A stretch of 54,287 bases of DNA from an uncultured Sphingomonas sp. (GTDB lineage Bacteria; Pseudomonadota; Alphaproteobacteria; Sphingomonadales; Sphingomonadaceae). Where the stretch lies: assembly GCA_913776255.1 (NCBI GenBank), contig CAJYLV010000034.1:1-54287 (forward strand), given 5' to 3'. Shown here piece after piece: positions 34,878 through 42,646 of this stretch (position 1 is the first letter of the stretch; every line of letters begins with the position of its first letter). The notes under the pieces were generated by a model. The model was not told the origin of the DNA. It did no database searches and saw only the letters and a program-made list of their open reading frames with translations. Made by a program: the position numbers and the translations under genes.

Positions 34878-36383
34878 ATGGGGACAACGGCGTTCGACGA
34901 GATCATGGGGGCCAGCAGCGCCGACGGCGCGCGCCCCGAGTTGCGGGAATTGTGTCGCTGGCTGGCCGACACGCCCGACGGCGAATTGCGCCGTCGCCAG
35001 CAATCGGCCGAGACGACCTTCCGCCAGCTCGGCATCACCTTCGCGGTTTATGGCGAGAGCGAGGCGGGCGAGCGGATCATCCCGTTCGACATCGTCCCGC
35101 GCGTCTTCCTCGCCGACGAATGGGCGCGGCTGTCCGAAGGGCTGGTCCAGCGCGTCGAGGCGATCAATGCCTTTCTCGTCGACATCTACGGCGACCAGAA
35201 GATCCTGCGCGACGGCGTGCTGCCCGCCGACCTGGTCCTCGGCAATGCGCAGTTCCGCCCCGAGATCGCCGGCATCCGCCCGCCGCACGACGTGTGGGCG
35301 CATATCTGCGGGATCGACCTCGTCCGCACCGGTCCCGACGATTTCTTCGTGCTGGAGGACAATGCCCGCACGCCTTCGGGCGTCAGCTACATGCTCGAGA
35401 ACCGTGAGGCGATGGTGCGGCTCTGCCCGGAGCTGTTCGCGAAGTTCCGCGTCGCGGCGGTCGACAGCTATCCCGACCGGCTGCTGGAGACGATGCGTTC
35501 GGTCGCGCCGCGCGGCTGCGGCGGCCCGCGCCCGACCTGCGTGGTGCTCACCCCCGGTCACTACAACTCGGCCTATTACGAGCACAGCTTCCTCGCCGAC
35601 TCGATGGGCGTCGAGCTGGTCGAGGCGGCCGACCTCGTCGTCGATGACGATGTCGTCTACATGCGGACGATCGAGGGCCGCGTCCGCGTCGATGTCATCT
35701 ATCGCCGCGTCGACGACGATTATCTCGATCCGCTCGTCTTCCGCCCCGATTCGATGCTCGGCGTCCCCGGGCTGATCGCCGCTTATGCCGCAGGCAATGT
35801 CGCGATCATCAACGCGCCCGGCAACGGCATCGCCGACGACAAGGCGATCTACAGCTATATGCCGGAGATCGTGAAATATTATTCGGGCGGTGACGCGCGG
35901 TTGCCGAACGTCGAGACCTATCGCTGCCGTGAGCCGCAGGCGCTGAAATACGTCCTCGACCATCTCGACGAACTGGTCGTCAAGCTGGTCGACGGGTCGG
36001 GCGGCTATGGAATGCTGGTCGGCCCCACCGCCTCGTCGGCCGAGATCGAGCGCTTCCGCGCCGCGCTGGTCGCCGAGCCCGAACGCTATATCGCGCAACC
36101 GACGCTGGCGCTGTCGACCGTCCCGACGCTAGTCGAGCAGGGCGTCGCACCGCGGCACGTCGACTTCCGCCCGTTCGTACTGACCGGCGCGAAGGGCGTG
36201 CAGGTCGTCCCCGGCGGGCTGACGCGCGTCGCGCTGCGTGAGGGCTCGCTGGTCGTCAATTCGTCGCAGGGCGGCGGGACCAAGGACAGTTTCGTCCTGA
36301 TGGACGAGCCGCGCAGCATGACCCAGACGATGTCGGGGGCGGGGGGCACCATGACGCAGACGCTGGGCGGGGGGCAGCGCTGA
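34878..36383 (+). CDS. Circularly permuted ATP-grasp protein (COG2308)
   Basis: This predicted amide-bond-forming ligase has 501 residues. It contains the COG2308 landmarks IYGDQKILRDGVLPADLVLGN in part, GIDLVRTGPDDFFVLEDNARTPSGVSYMLENR in part, VDVIYRRVDDDYLDP, INAPGNGIADDKAIYSYMPE in part, and a C-terminal VDFRPFVLTGAKGVQVVPGGLTRVAL in part. From published genome analyses of amidoligases, such proteins are predicted to ligate amino acids or peptides with ATP; no substrate is proven. The ATG follows an AGGGGG ribosome site. Its stop overlaps the alpha-E gene, showing coupling. The C-terminal 25 residues are Gly/Met/Thr-rich and probably disordered. Confidence 0.9.
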   Translation: MGTTAFDEIMGASSADGARPELRELCRWLADTPDGELRRRQQSAETTFRQLGITFAVYGESEAGERIIPFDIVPRVFLADEWARLSEGLVQRVEAINAFLVDIYGDQKILRDGVLPADLVLGNAQFRPEIAGIRPPHDVWAHICGIDLVRTGPDDFFVLEDNARTPSGVSYMLENREAMVRLCPELFAKFRVAAVDSYPDRLLETMRSVAPRGCGGPRPTCVVLTPGHYNSAYYEHSFLADSMGVELVEAADLVVDDDVVYMRTIEGRVRVDVIYRRVDDDYLDPLVFRPDSMLGVPGLIAAYAAGNVAIINAPGNGIADDKAIYSYMPEIVKYYSGGDARLPNVETYRCREPQALKYVLDHLDELVVKLVDGSGGYGMLVGPTASSAEIERFRAALVAEPERYIAQPTLALSTVPTLVEQGVAPRHVDFRPFVLTGAKGVQVVPGGLTRVALREGSLVVNSSQGGGTKDSFVLMDEPRSMTQTMSGAGGTMTQTLGGGQR

Positions 36384-37318
36384 TGCTCAGCCGCACCGCC
36401 GCCTCGCTCTACTGGCTCGGCCGTTATGTCGAGCGTGCCGATTTCGTCGCTCGGCTGATCGAGGCGACGCTGCGTCTCGACGTCCTGTCCCCACGCTCGG
36501 CGGGCGAGGACGCGTGGCGCACCGCGCTCGCGGTCAGCGAGACCGCCGACGCCTTTGCTGACGGCGGCCACCCGCTCAGCCGCGAGGAGGTCGCGCACTT
36601 CCTGCTGGCCGACAGCACGCATCCGGGCTCGATCCTGCGCTGCCTCGCAATGGCGCGCGACAATGCCCGCGCGGTGCGCACCGCACTCAGCCGCGAGGCG
36701 TGGCAGGCGATCAATGGCGCGTGGCTGATCTTCGACCAGCGAATCGGCCGACTCGATCCGACCGCGGTGCTCGGAGTGGTCGATGCGGTGAAGGCCGAGA
36801 CGCGCGGCTTCGAGGGCGCGGTGCACCGCATGCTGCGCAACCAGACGACGTCGTTCATCCGGCTCGGGCAGGCGGTCGAGCGCACCGACAACACCGCGCG
36901 GTTACTCGACGTCAAATATCACATCCTGCTGCCCGAGGGAGAGCGGGTCGGCGGGACGGTCGACCGCGACCAATGGACGACGATCCTCCAGACCGTCTCG
37001 GCGGTGACCGCCTTTCGCTGGCTTTACAACGACGGTCTCAACCCGACCAACGTCATCGACCTGCTGCTCAGCCGCGCCGAACTGCCGCGCAGCCTCGCCG
37101 CCTCGATCGAGGAGACCGTCTCCGCGCTCACCGCGCTGGCGCGCGCGAGCGGGACACAGGGCGAGGCCGATCGCATGGCGCGCACCCGGCAGGCCCGCGT
37201 CGCACGCACCCGCACCGGCGACGTGATCGCCGCCGGGCTCCACCAGCATCTCCAGGCGCTGATCGTCGAGAATGCGCAATTGCACGACGCGATCGGCCGC
37301 CAGTTCAAGTTCCACTAG
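36383..37318 (+). CDS. Alpha-E domain protein (COG2307)
   Basis: This all-helical protein of 311 residues begins with the family signature MLSRTAASLYWLGRYVERAD. It contains further helices rich in Glu/Arg (LRCLAMARDNARAVRTALSRE in part, NQTTSFIRLGQAVERTDNTARLLD in part, VTAFRWLYNDGLNPTNVIDLLL in part). The alpha-E protein nearly always accompanies the COG2308 ATP-grasp and is thought to be its partner or substrate carrier. It overlaps the ATP-grasp gene by one base. No catalytic motif is known. Confidence 0.9.
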   Translation: MLSRTAASLYWLGRYVERADFVARLIEATLRLDVLSPRSAGEDAWRTALAVSETADAFADGGHPLSREEVAHFLLADSTHPGSILRCLAMARDNARAVRTALSREAWQAINGAWLIFDQRIGRLDPTAVLGVVDAVKAETRGFEGAVHRMLRNQTTSFIRLGQAVERTDNTARLLDVKYHILLPEGERVGGTVDRDQWTTILQTVSAVTAFRWLYNDGLNPTNVIDLLLSRAELPRSLAASIEETVSALTALARASGTQGEADRMARTRQARVARTRTGDVIAAGLHQHLQALIVENAQLHDAIGRQFKFH

Positions 37319-37326
37319 CGGGACAT

Positions 37327-37410
37327 CGTCATTGCGAGCGCAGCGAAGCAATCCAGGGCCGGGCGCGCGACGCTCTGGATCGCCGCGTCGCTACGCTCCT
37401 CGCGATGACG
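37327..37410. repeat. Inverted-repeat element, family A (copy 6, longer and decayed)
   Basis: The left arm is intact; the right arm has changed bases and a few extra bases (84 bp in all). It lies inside the operon, between the alpha-E and transglutaminase-like genes, where a hairpin could lower expression of the downstream gene. Confidence 0.85.
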
Positions 37411-37444
37411 GTCGCTGGTTTCCGCCGAACAGAGTAAAACCGCC

Positions 37445-38245
37445 ATGCGCCTGACCATCGAGCACCGCACCACCTATCGCTTCACCGCGCCGCAGGGCCG
37501 GGTGGTGCAGCTGCTGCGCATGACCCCGCGCAACACGCACGACCAGACGGTCGCGGCGTGGGACATCAACATCGACTGCGACGCGCGGCTGCGCGAGCAT
37601 CGCGACGGCTTCGGCAACATCACGACGATGCTCTATGCCGAAGGGCCGCTGTCGGGGATCGAGATCAGCGTCTCTGGCGAGGTGGTGACGAGTTCGTCGA
37701 GCGGCGTGCTCCACGGCACGTTCGAGCCGCTGCCCGCCGCGCTCTTCCTGCGCAGCACCCCCGCCACCCATGCCGAGCCGGCGCTCGCCGCCTTCGCGCA
37801 GGCGACGACCGAGGGGCGCGCCCCGATCGCCGCGCTCCACGCGCTCAACGCCGCGGTGCATGAGCGGTTCACGCTGGTCGACGGGCGCCCCGAACCCGGG
37901 CTGACCGTCACCGCCGCCTTCGCGCGCGACACCGCCACCGCGCGCGATCTGGCGCAGATCTTCGTCGCCGCCGCGCGTGCCGCCGGCTTCCCGGCACGCT
38001 ATGTCACCGGCTATTGCGACGCGCTGCCCAATGGCCGGCCGACCCCGCACGGCTGGGCCGACGCGTGGGTCGAGGGGCTCGGCTGGGTCGGGTTCGACCC
38101 GACGCTCGGCTGCTCGCCCGAGGCGCATCACGTGCGCGTCGCGGTCGCGCTCGACGCTGCCGGCTGCTCGCCGGTCGCGGGTTCGCGGCTCGGCGAGGGC
38201 CGCGAATGCCTCGACGTCGAGGTGCAGGTCAGCGGGCAGGATTGA
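37445..38245 (+). CDS. Transglutaminase-like protein lacking the catalytic cysteine
   Basis: This 266-residue COG1305 protein has the N-terminal beta domain (MRLTIEHRTTYRFTAP, VQLLRMTPRNT) followed by a papain-like core. In active relatives the nucleophile lies in a GVCQDxAH-type motif before a helix ending in GxPARYVSGY. Here the aligned stretch is TATARDLAQIFVAAARAAGFPARYV, split as TATARDLAQIF and AAGFPARYVTGY, so Cys is replaced by Ala (or Thr) and the nearby His by Gln. The later His and Asp of the triad are kept (TPHGWADAWV, GFDPTLG). It is therefore probably not a protease or transglutaminase by the usual mechanism. It is the third gene of the ATP-grasp/alpha-E cluster. Confidence 0.85.
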   Translation: MRLTIEHRTTYRFTAPQGRVVQLLRMTPRNTHDQTVAAWDINIDCDARLREHRDGFGNITTMLYAEGPLSGIEISVSGEVVTSSSSGVLHGTFEPLPAALFLRSTPATHAEPALAAFAQATTEGRAPIAALHALNAAVHERFTLVDGRPEPGLTVTAAFARDTATARDLAQIFVAAARAAGFPARYVTGYCDALPNGRPTPHGWADAWVEGLGWVGFDPTLGCSPEAHHVRVAVALDAAGCSPVAGSRLGEGRECLDVEVQVSGQD

Positions 38246-38280
38246 CCGCGTCCGCCCGATCGTATACCGCCCGCGCCAAC

Positions 38281-38433
38281 ATCAAGAGTCGACGTAGTTC
38301 GACGCCAACCTGCTCCCGAGCAAGGTGGCGCCTCCGGCAACGGAGGGATGTGGCCGGACCGGCAACCAACGGGACCCCTCGCCACATGTCGTTCCGACTC
38401 CTGATGCCCGAACGAGCAACAGGACCAGCGACC
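38281..38433 (+). promoter_or_regulatory. Structured leader, candidate riboswitch-like element
   Basis: The 188-bp leader of the threonine aldolase gene is unusually rich in pairing. A closing helix can form between GAGTCG (38286-38291) and CGACTC (38395-38400). Inside it are helix GTGGCG (38325-38330) with CGCCAC (38380-38385) and hairpin CCTCCG-GCAA-CGGAGG (331-346 of that kilobase). A third arm, TGGCC...GGCAACCA (38351-38368), has a bulge. A competing hairpin, TCCTG (38399-38403) with CAGGA (38420-38424), hides the ribosome site AGGA and shares two bases with the closing helix. GGAGGGA, TGGCC and GGCAACC occur in the order and near-spacing of the SAM-I riboswitch core, but the full SAM-I fold is not evident. 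Confidence 0.5.
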
Positions 38434-39483
38434 GTGACGACCGAGCCCCAGCAATTCGCCAGCGACAATTATGCCGGAGCCTGTCCGGAGGCGCTGGAGG
38501 CGATGCTCGCCGCCAATGCCGGCTCGGCGGTCGCGTATGGCGACGACGGCTGGACCCAGCGCGCCTCCGACAGCTTCCGGACGCTGTTCGAAACCGACGC
38601 GGAAGTGTTCTTCGTCTTCAACGGCACCGCCGCCAACTCGCTCGCGCTCGCCTCCTTGTGCCAGAGCTATCACAGCGTCATCTGCTCGTCGGCGGCGCAT
38701 GTCGAAACCGACGAATGCGGCGCGCCCGAGTTCTTTTCGAACGGCTCCAAGCTGCTGCTCGCGCCGTCGGCGGACGGCAAGCTGACCCCCGAGGCGATCC
38801 GCACGCTCGCGGGCAGCCGCTCCGACATCCACTTCCCCAAGCCGCGCGTCGTCACGATCACCCAGCCGACCGAAACGGGCCAAGTCTATTCGGTTGCCGA
38901 GGTGCGCGCGATCTCGGACGTATGCCGCGAACTGGGGCTGAAGCTGCACATGGACGGCGCGCGCTTCGCGCATGCCTGCGCCGCGCTCGGCTGCACCCCC
39001 GCCGCGATCAGCTGGGAGGCGGGGGTCGACGTCTTGTGCTTCGGCGGGACAAAGAACGGGCTGATGGTCGGCGAGGCGGTGATCTTCTTCGACCGCGCGC
39101 TCGCCGAGGATTTCGATTATCGCTGCAAACAGGCCGGGCAGCTCGCGTCGAAGATGCGCTTCCTGTCGGCGCCGTGGATCGGGTTGATCGAGAGCGGTGC
39201 GTGGCTGCGCAATGCCGAGCACGGCAACGCCTGCGCCGAGCGGCTGGCGGCGCGCGTCGCCGACCTGCCCGCGGTGCGATTGTTGTTTCCGGTGCAGGCC
39301 AATTCGGTGTTCCTCGTCGCGCCCGATCCGGTGCTCGACGAACTGCGCGCGCGCGGCTGGCGGTTCTACACGTTCATCGGCGGCGGGGCGCGCTTCATGT
39401 TCGCATGGGACGCCGACCTGGCGCGCGTCGACCAGCTCGCCGCCGACATCCGCGCCGCGTGCGAGGTGCGCGCGCTCGTCTAA
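38434..39483 (+). CDS. Low-specificity L-threonine aldolase family protein
   Basis: This PLP enzyme of the beta-eliminating lyase/threonine aldolase family has 349 residues and probably splits L-threonine or L-allo-threonine to glycine and acetaldehyde. Landmarks are FASDNYAGACPEALEAM at the start, FVFNGTAANSLAL, HVETDECGAPEFF, LHMDGARFAHACAALG and the PLP lysine in DVLCFGGTKNGLMVGEA. GTG 38434 was chosen because the family N-terminus aligns there. In-frame ATGs at 38386 and 38404 would add residues without family resemblance and would put coding sequence into the structured leader. The ribosome site is AGGA at 38421-38424. Confidence 0.88.
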   Translation: MTTEPQQFASDNYAGACPEALEAMLAANAGSAVAYGDDGWTQRASDSFRTLFETDAEVFFVFNGTAANSLALASLCQSYHSVICSSAAHVETDECGAPEFFSNGSKLLLAPSADGKLTPEAIRTLAGSRSDIHFPKPRVVTITQPTETGQVYSVAEVRAISDVCRELGLKLHMDGARFAHACAALGCTPAAISWEAGVDVLCFGGTKNGLMVGEAVIFFDRALAEDFDYRCKQAGQLASKMRFLSAPWIGLIESGAWLRNAEHGNACAERLAARVADLPAVRLLFPVQANSVFLVAPDPVLDELRARGWRFYTFIGGGARFMFAWDADLARVDQLAADIRAACEVRALV

Positions 39484-39485
39484 TC

Positions 39486-39562
39486 CGTCATTGCGAGCGT
39501 AGCGAAGCAATCCAGTGCCGGACCAGGACGCCCTGGATTGCTTCGCTGCGCTCGCAATGACG
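39486..39562. repeat. Inverted-repeat element, family A (copy 7)
   Basis: This is a near-perfect 77-bp copy occupying the gap between the convergent threonine aldolase and bpt genes, 2 bp from one stop and 8 bp from the other. Confidence 0.93.
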
Positions 39563-39570
39563 GCTTGCCG

Positions 39571-40329
39571 TCAGGCCGACACCGGCGCCGTCGCCTCTTC
39601 AGGCATCAACACCCAGCCATGCGCGCCGAGCATCTCGATCGGGCGATAGCGCGTCTTGTACGCCATACGCTGCGAGCCCTTCACCCAGTATCCCAGATAC
39701 ACATAGGGCAGCCCCGCCTCGCGCGCGCGCGCGATATGATCGAGGATGATGTAATTGCCGAGCGCGGGCCGCGCGTCCTGATCGGTGTCGAAGAAGCTAT
39801 AGACCATCGACAGCCCGTCCGCCTGCCGGTCGGTCAGGCAACAGCCGACCAGCTTCCCCGGCCGCGCGCCGTCGGACGGCTCGCGATATTCGACCACCAC
39901 CGAATTGACCGGCGAATGTTCGATCATGTCGGCGAAGTCGCTCTCGTCCATCGCCGCCATCCCGCCGCCGGGATGCCGCGCCGACAGATAGCGGCGCATC
40001 AGCGTATATTGCTCGTCGGTCGCCCATGGCCGGCAGGCCGCGACATCGAGGTCGGCGTGACGCCGCATCAGCTTGCGCTGCGTCGCATTGGGCTCGAACT
40101 CGTGCGTGCGCACCCGCACCGAGACGCAGGCGGCGCAGCCGGCGCAGCTCGGGCGATAGGCGACCGACTGGCTGCGGCGGAAGCCGATCCGGCCGAGCGC
40201 GTCGTTCAGCTCGCCGGCCTCCGGGCCGGACAATTCGGTGAACACCTTCCGCTCCTGCCGGCCGGGCAGGTACGGGCACGGCTGCGGGCTGGTGACGAAG
40301 AAGCGCGGGAAGCGGAACGGTGCCGTCAT
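39571..40329 (-). CDS. bpt: Aspartate/glutamate leucyltransferase (Bpt)
   Basis: This leucyl-tRNA-protein transferase of the bacterial N-end rule adds Leu to proteins with N-terminal Asp or Glu, marking them for ClpS/ClpAP. The 252-residue protein has the ATE N-terminal cysteine motif [15 protein letters not shown] (a presumed metal or cluster site), [21 protein letters not shown] in part, and the C-terminal GNAT-like block [20 protein letters not shown] in part. The length is normal. It is a single gene, with a repeat downstream and 133 bp of featureless DNA before ilvA upstream. Confidence 0.92.
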   Translation of the reverse strand: MTAPFRFPRFFVTSPQPCPYLPGRQERKVFTELSGPEAGELNDALGRIGFRRSQSVAYRPSCAGCAACVSVRVRTHEFEPNATQRKLMRRHADLDVAACRPWATDEQYTLMRRYLSARHPGGGMAAMDESDFADMIEHSPVNSVVVEYREPSDGARPGKLVGCCLTDRQADGLSMVYSFFDTDQDARPALGNYIILDHIARAREAGLPYVYLGYWVKGSQRMAYKTRYRPIEMLGAHGWVLMPEEATAPVSA

Positions 40330-40462
40330 GCGTGCCGACCCTTTCCCGCGCTGTGCATCCGATCACCCATCTTCGCCGCGAAGCCGTTCCGCTTCAAACG
40401 CTTCATATGCGACGACGCCGATCCGGTGAAAAGCCGCTTTACCATCGAAGCGGCGCCCCGTT

Positions 40463-41704
40463 TCAGGCCAGCTCGACGGTGCTCACCTCGAACCCCGCCT
40501 CGCGCAGCCCGACCATCAGCCCGTCGAGATGCGCGCGGTCGCGCGCCTCGCACTCGATATCGGTGATCAGCCCCTTGGCGGGCAACGTGGTGAACACCCG
40601 CTGGTGATAGATTTCGATGATGTTGACGCGCTCCCGATCGAACACCCGCATCACATTATAGAGCGAACCGGGCTGATCCTGCAGCCGCAGCCGCAGCCGC
40701 GCCAGCCGTCCCGACCGGGCGAGGTCGCGCAGCAGCACATTGGCGAGCAGCCGCGTGTCGATGTTGCCGCCGCACAGTACCACACCGACCGTCCGCCCGC
40801 GGAACCGCTCCGGATGCGCCAGCAGCGCGGCGAGCCCCGCCGCCCCCGCGCCCTCGACCACGGTCTTCTCGATCTGGAGCAGCAGGCTCAGCGCCTCCTC
40901 CAGATAGCGTTCGGAGACGAGCACGATGTCGTCGACCAGCCGCGCGACCATCTGCGCGGTGATCCCGCCCGGCTCCTTGACCGCGATCCCCTCGGCCAGC
41001 GTATCGCCGGCGCACGGCATGTCGGTGCCGTTGATGCGGTTGTACATCGACGGATACAGCTCGGCCTCGACCCCGACCACCTCGACCGGGCGATCCGCGG
41101 CACGCGCGACCGTCGCCATGCCCGAGATCAGCCCGCCGCCGCCGATCGGCACCACCAGCAGGTCGATCTCGGGATGCTCCTCCAGCATCTCCAGCGCGAC
41201 GGTGCCCTGACCCGCGATGATCCGGGGATCGTCGAACGGGTGGACGAAGGTGAAGCCGCGCTCCGCCTCCAGCACCCGCGCATGCGCGTAGGCGGCGTCG
41301 AACGTGTCGCCCTCCAGGATCACGGTCGCGCCGTGGCCCTGCGTCTGCACCACCTTCACCACCGGCGTGTTGCGCGGCATCACGATCGTCACCGGCACGC
41401 CCAGCCGGTTGCCGTGATAGGCAAGGCCCTGCGCATGGTTGCCCGCCGAGGCCGCGATCACGCCCTTGGCGCGCGCTTCGTCGGAGAGTTGCAGCAACGT
41501 GTTGAGCGCGCCGCGTTCCTTGTAGGCGGCGGTGAATTGCAGGTTCTCGAACTTCAGATAGACGGTCGCGCCGGTCAGCTTCGACAGCGTCTGGCTGATC
41601 AGCGTCGGCGTCCGCACGATCGCGTCACCGATGCGGATCTGCGCGGCGCGCACATCCTCGATCGAGACGGGAAGGGCCGGGGCGGACGCGAGCTGGGTTG
41701 CCAT
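40463..41704 (-). CDS. ilvA: Threonine ammonia-lyase (threonine dehydratase)
   Basis: This PLP enzyme converts L-threonine to 2-oxobutyrate and ammonia, the entry to isoleucine synthesis and a source of propionyl-CoA. The 413-residue protein has KFENLQFTAAYKERGALNTL in part with the PLP lysine in YKERGA, ASAGNHAQGLAYH, VPIGGGGLISGMAT and VLCGGNIDTRLLANVL. A C-terminal ACT-like domain (about 330-410) contains RLRLRLQDQPGSLYNVMRVF and HQRVFTTLPAKG in part. The single ACT domain is that of the short TdcB/IlvA type common in alphaproteobacteria. ATG 41704 is used; the frame upstream is short and unlikely. Confidence 0.92.
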   Translation of the reverse strand: MATQLASAPALPVSIEDVRAAQIRIGDAIVRTPTLISQTLSKLTGATVYLKFENLQFTAAYKERGALNTLLQLSDEARAKGVIAASAGNHAQGLAYHGNRLGVPVTIVMPRNTPVVKVVQTQGHGATVILEGDTFDAAYAHARVLEAERGFTFVHPFDDPRIIAGQGTVALEMLEEHPEIDLLVVPIGGGGLISGMATVARAADRPVEVVGVEAELYPSMYNRINGTDMPCAGDTLAEGIAVKEPGGITAQMVARLVDDIVLVSERYLEEALSLLLQIEKTVVEGAGAAGLAALLAHPERFRGRTVGVVLCGGNIDTRLLANVLLRDLARSGRLARLRLRLQDQPGSLYNVMRVFDRERVNIIEIYHQRVFTTLPAKGLITDIECEARDRAHLDGLMVGLREAGFEVSTVELA

Positions 41705-41760
41705 GGCGGGGGCGTAGCGGAACACCGTTACGAAAGGAACACCCGCGCCACCCGGTTCCC

Positions 41761-41890
41761 GTCGCCCCTGCGCAGGCAGGGGCCCATGTCTGTCGAGTTA
41801 AAGAGCAAGGCTGACACACCATCCGCTTGCATTGTGTCAGATGACCCGACGCACGACACAGCCATAGGCCCCTGCCTGCGCAGGGGCGAC
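41761..41890. repeat. Inverted-repeat element, family D (copy 1)
   Basis: A 130-bp element with arms GTCGCCCCTGCGCAGGCAGG and their complement; each arm also folds on itself (CCCCTGC-GCAGGGG type). The centre is AT-richer than the surrounding DNA. It lies between the DUF3298 protein stop and the start of ilvA, both on the minus strand. Confidence 0.9.
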
Positions 41891-41891
41891 G

Positions 41892-42602
41892 TTACTTCGT
41901 GGCAAACGCCCCGCGCCACTCGGGCCGCACGATCGTCAGCAGCGCCGGGGTCACCGGCACCGTCATCTCGTACATCCCCTCGGCATAGGAGCCCGCGACA
42001 TATTGCCCCGCGACCAACCCGATGCGATCGATCGCGCGCCGGTCGGTCGAACCCAGCAGCACGATCAGGTCGGATACCGGCGGGCAAGGGAAGATGTCGT
42101 CGGTCCCCGGGTCACTCCCCAGCCGCCGGCGCCGCTCGCCCTTCAGCCACGCGCACCAGCCCGGTCCCAGCACACGTTGCATCGCGGCCGGTGATTCGAA
42201 CATCGTGCGCGGGTCGACCCGCCGCGCCTTGGCCTTGTCCCACACCAGCGGCTCCAGCGCGGTGTTGCCGTGCGCGCCGCCGGTGTAGCTGTAGCTCTCG
42301 CCCGACAGGCTCAGCAGCCGCGGTGTTTCGGTCACCACCTTCCATTCGCGGGTGGCGTCATGCTGGTGGAAGGGAAAGCCGCTCTTCGCCGCCTCGCGCC
42401 GATCCTTCGCCGCCAACCCGGCGGCGCGGGTGCGCAGCCGCCCGCGATCGGCCTCCAGCCAGCGGCGCAGCGGGGCAATCCGCGCGGCGGCGGCGGGGTA
42501 GGCGTAGGAGAAGTCGAGCGCGACGGTCTTTTTCGTGACCGTCGTCTGCGCCGTGGCGGGGATCGCCAATGCCAGCAAGATCAACCCCATCACCCGCCGC
42601 AT
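41892..42602 (-). CDS. Exported DUF3298/DUF4163 (RsiV-like) protein
   Basis: This 236-residue secreted or periplasmic protein has a signal peptide (MRRVMGLILLALAIPATAQ). The N-part VTKKTVALDFSYAYPA resembles DUF4163, and the central SLSGESYSYTGGAHGNTALEPLVWD in part is the DUF3298 hallmark seen in RsiV anti-sigma factors and lysozyme-binding proteins. There is no membrane anchor or cytoplasmic domain, so it is not an anti-sigma factor; possible roles are binding of peptidoglycan fragments or of a lysozyme-like protein. ATG 42602 has GAGGGA five bases upstream. It is divergent from the amidohydrolase gene. Confidence 0.8.
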   Translation of the reverse strand: MRRVMGLILLALAIPATAQTTVTKKTVALDFSYAYPAAAARIAPLRRWLEADRGRLRTRAAGLAAKDRREAAKSGFPFHQHDATREWKVVTETPRLLSLSGESYSYTGGAHGNTALEPLVWDKAKARRVDPRTMFESPAAMQRVLGPGWCAWLKGERRRRLGSDPGTDDIFPCPPVSDLIVLLGSTDRRAIDRIGLVAGQYVAGSYAEGMYEMTVPVTPALLTIVRPEWRGAFATK

Positions 42603-42646
42603 GACATCCCTCGCCAAAGCCGTGCCGCTTCCATATGGCAGCGGAC

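Noticed and set aside
32712..36098. A 1128-codon minus-strand open frame across dsbD-like and ATP-grasp genes
   Set aside because: It spans two real genes and an intergenic region on the other strand, and has no family resemblance.
38386..38433. Upstream ATG starts of the threonine aldolase (38386, 38404)
   Set aside because: They add residues without family similarity and lack a ribosome site; GTG 38434 follows AGGA and matches the family N-terminus.
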